Source: Verrucomicrobiales bacterium (GTDB lineage: Bacteria; Verrucomicrobiota; Verrucomicrobiia; Limisphaerales; UBA1096). Taken from it: a DNA stretch of 6,177 nucleotides. Location: the NCBI GenBank assembly GCA_028817635.1, contig JAPPPH010000147.1, positions 1 through 6,177 on the forward strand, read 5' to 3'. A model generated the notes under the pieces. The model had not been told where the DNA came from, ran no database searches, and worked only from the letters and a program-made list of their open reading frames with translations. Each line of letters starts with the position of its first letter. Position 1 is the first letter of the stretch. A program made the translations under genes and the position numbers. This document shows positions 5,849-6,177 of this stretch, in pieces.

Positions 5849-6177
5849 ATGAAGTTCACGCTTACCAAAAAACTGGCGCTTGGTTTGTTGGCCGCCTTTA
5901 TGGCGCTTGGCCAAGCGCCTGCGGCGGAGCATCCCGGCGCGGTCACAAAAGTCGTCGAGATCGACTCGCTGAAACCGGGCAGCCCGTACAAGCGAATCTG
6001 GCAGCCATTCATCGCCAAGTGGACGAACAATCATCTCGTGGCCTCTTACGGACTCGAACTACGCGGCAAGACCGACATGGGCGACGTGGTCTGCTCGATC
6101 AGCCGCAGCGGAGGCAAGTCGTGGGGGCCACCGATCACCATTTTCGACCACCGCATCCCGAACGGCACGCTGCGCTT
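5849..6177 (+). CDS. Exported sialidase/BNR (Asp-box)-like protein, 3' end beyond the window
   Basis: The ATG at 5849 opens a frame that stays open to the window edge (109 codons). Residues 1-26 are a clear signal peptide: KK at 7-8, a hydrophobic core, and a likely cut after APAA. The mature part contains SRSGGKSW at 85-92, an Asp-box-like motif (SxDxGxxW) with Ser in the Asp position, preceded by WTNNHLVASYG and a strand ending VVCSI, as in beta-propeller sialidase-like proteins. The family includes exo-sialidases and many uncharacterised glycan-binding propellers, so no specific activity can be assigned. The 18-bp palindrome at 5902-5919 encodes signal-peptide residues 19-24 (ALGQAP). The gene is co-directional with the PQQ/cytochrome gene but 175 bases away, with its own repeat-rich upstream region. 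Confidence 0.75.
   Translation, partial: MKFTLTKKLALGLLAAFMALGQAPAAEHPGAVTKVVEIDSLKPGSPYKRIWQPFIAKWTNNHLVASYGLELRGKTDMGDVVCSISRSGGKSWGPPITIFDHRIPNGTLR
5902..5919. repeat. 18-bp perfect palindrome, copy 4, inside a signal-peptide coding region
   Basis: GGCGCTTGGCCAAGCGCC is the longest copy. It is read as GCG CTT GGC CAA GCG CCT, a different frame from copy 1. A half-site GGCGCTTGG occurs just upstream at 5875-5883 in the same gene. As RNA it can form a 7-bp stem with a GGCC loop about 50 bases after the start codon. Confidence 0.92.

Overview
The window most resembles a GC-rich bacterium of the Verrucomicrobiota or wider PVC group, probably free-living or marine. The basis is indirect. The large exported protein has a Ca-binding DxDxDG tail followed by a short C-terminal beta domain ending in FYRIQV, a layout I associate with verrucomicrobial exported proteins. 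A PQQ-dehydrogenase/cytochrome protein sits beside a sialidase-like exported protein, and the genes lack clear Shine-Dalgarno sequences. No rRNA or marker gene is present, so the taxonomy is an inference.

Positions 1-3003 hold three tightly packed plus-strand genes. They are the 3' part of a PlsC-type glycerophosphate acyltransferase, a complete alkyl-DHAP synthase (AGPS-like flavoenzyme) and a short-chain dehydrogenase. The second overlaps the first by 11 bases, or starts 10 bases after it if the internal ATG is used. The third overlaps the second by an ATGA junction. AGPS swaps the acyl chain of acyl-DHAP for a fatty alcohol, and the SDR has the look of the acyl/alkyl-DHAP reductase (DHRS7B/PexRAP) that acts next. 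Together with an acyltransferase they make a plausible ether-glycerolipid operon.

Positions 3004-3069 are an AT-rich intergenic region with a 7-bp dyad lying between a possible -35 and -10. Positions 3070-5673 encode an 867-residue secreted protein that joins a PQQ-dependent sugar dehydrogenase propeller, a diheme cytochrome c region, a Ca-binding linker and a C-terminal beta domain.

Positions 5674-5848 are non-coding and rich in repeats: two copies of the palindrome CGCTTGGCCAAGCG flank a REP-like GGGGACA/TGTCCCC hairpin, followed by a TTGTTAC/GTAACAA inverted repeat just upstream of the next gene. From 5849 to the right edge runs the 5' part of an exported sialidase/BNR-like protein.

The most unusual signal is the palindrome built on GCTTGGCCAAGC. 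It occurs four times in 6.2 kb, in coding and non-coding DNA, and the two coding copies are read in different frames. It behaves like a highly iterated palindrome selected at the DNA level, analogous in form to cyanobacterial HIP1.
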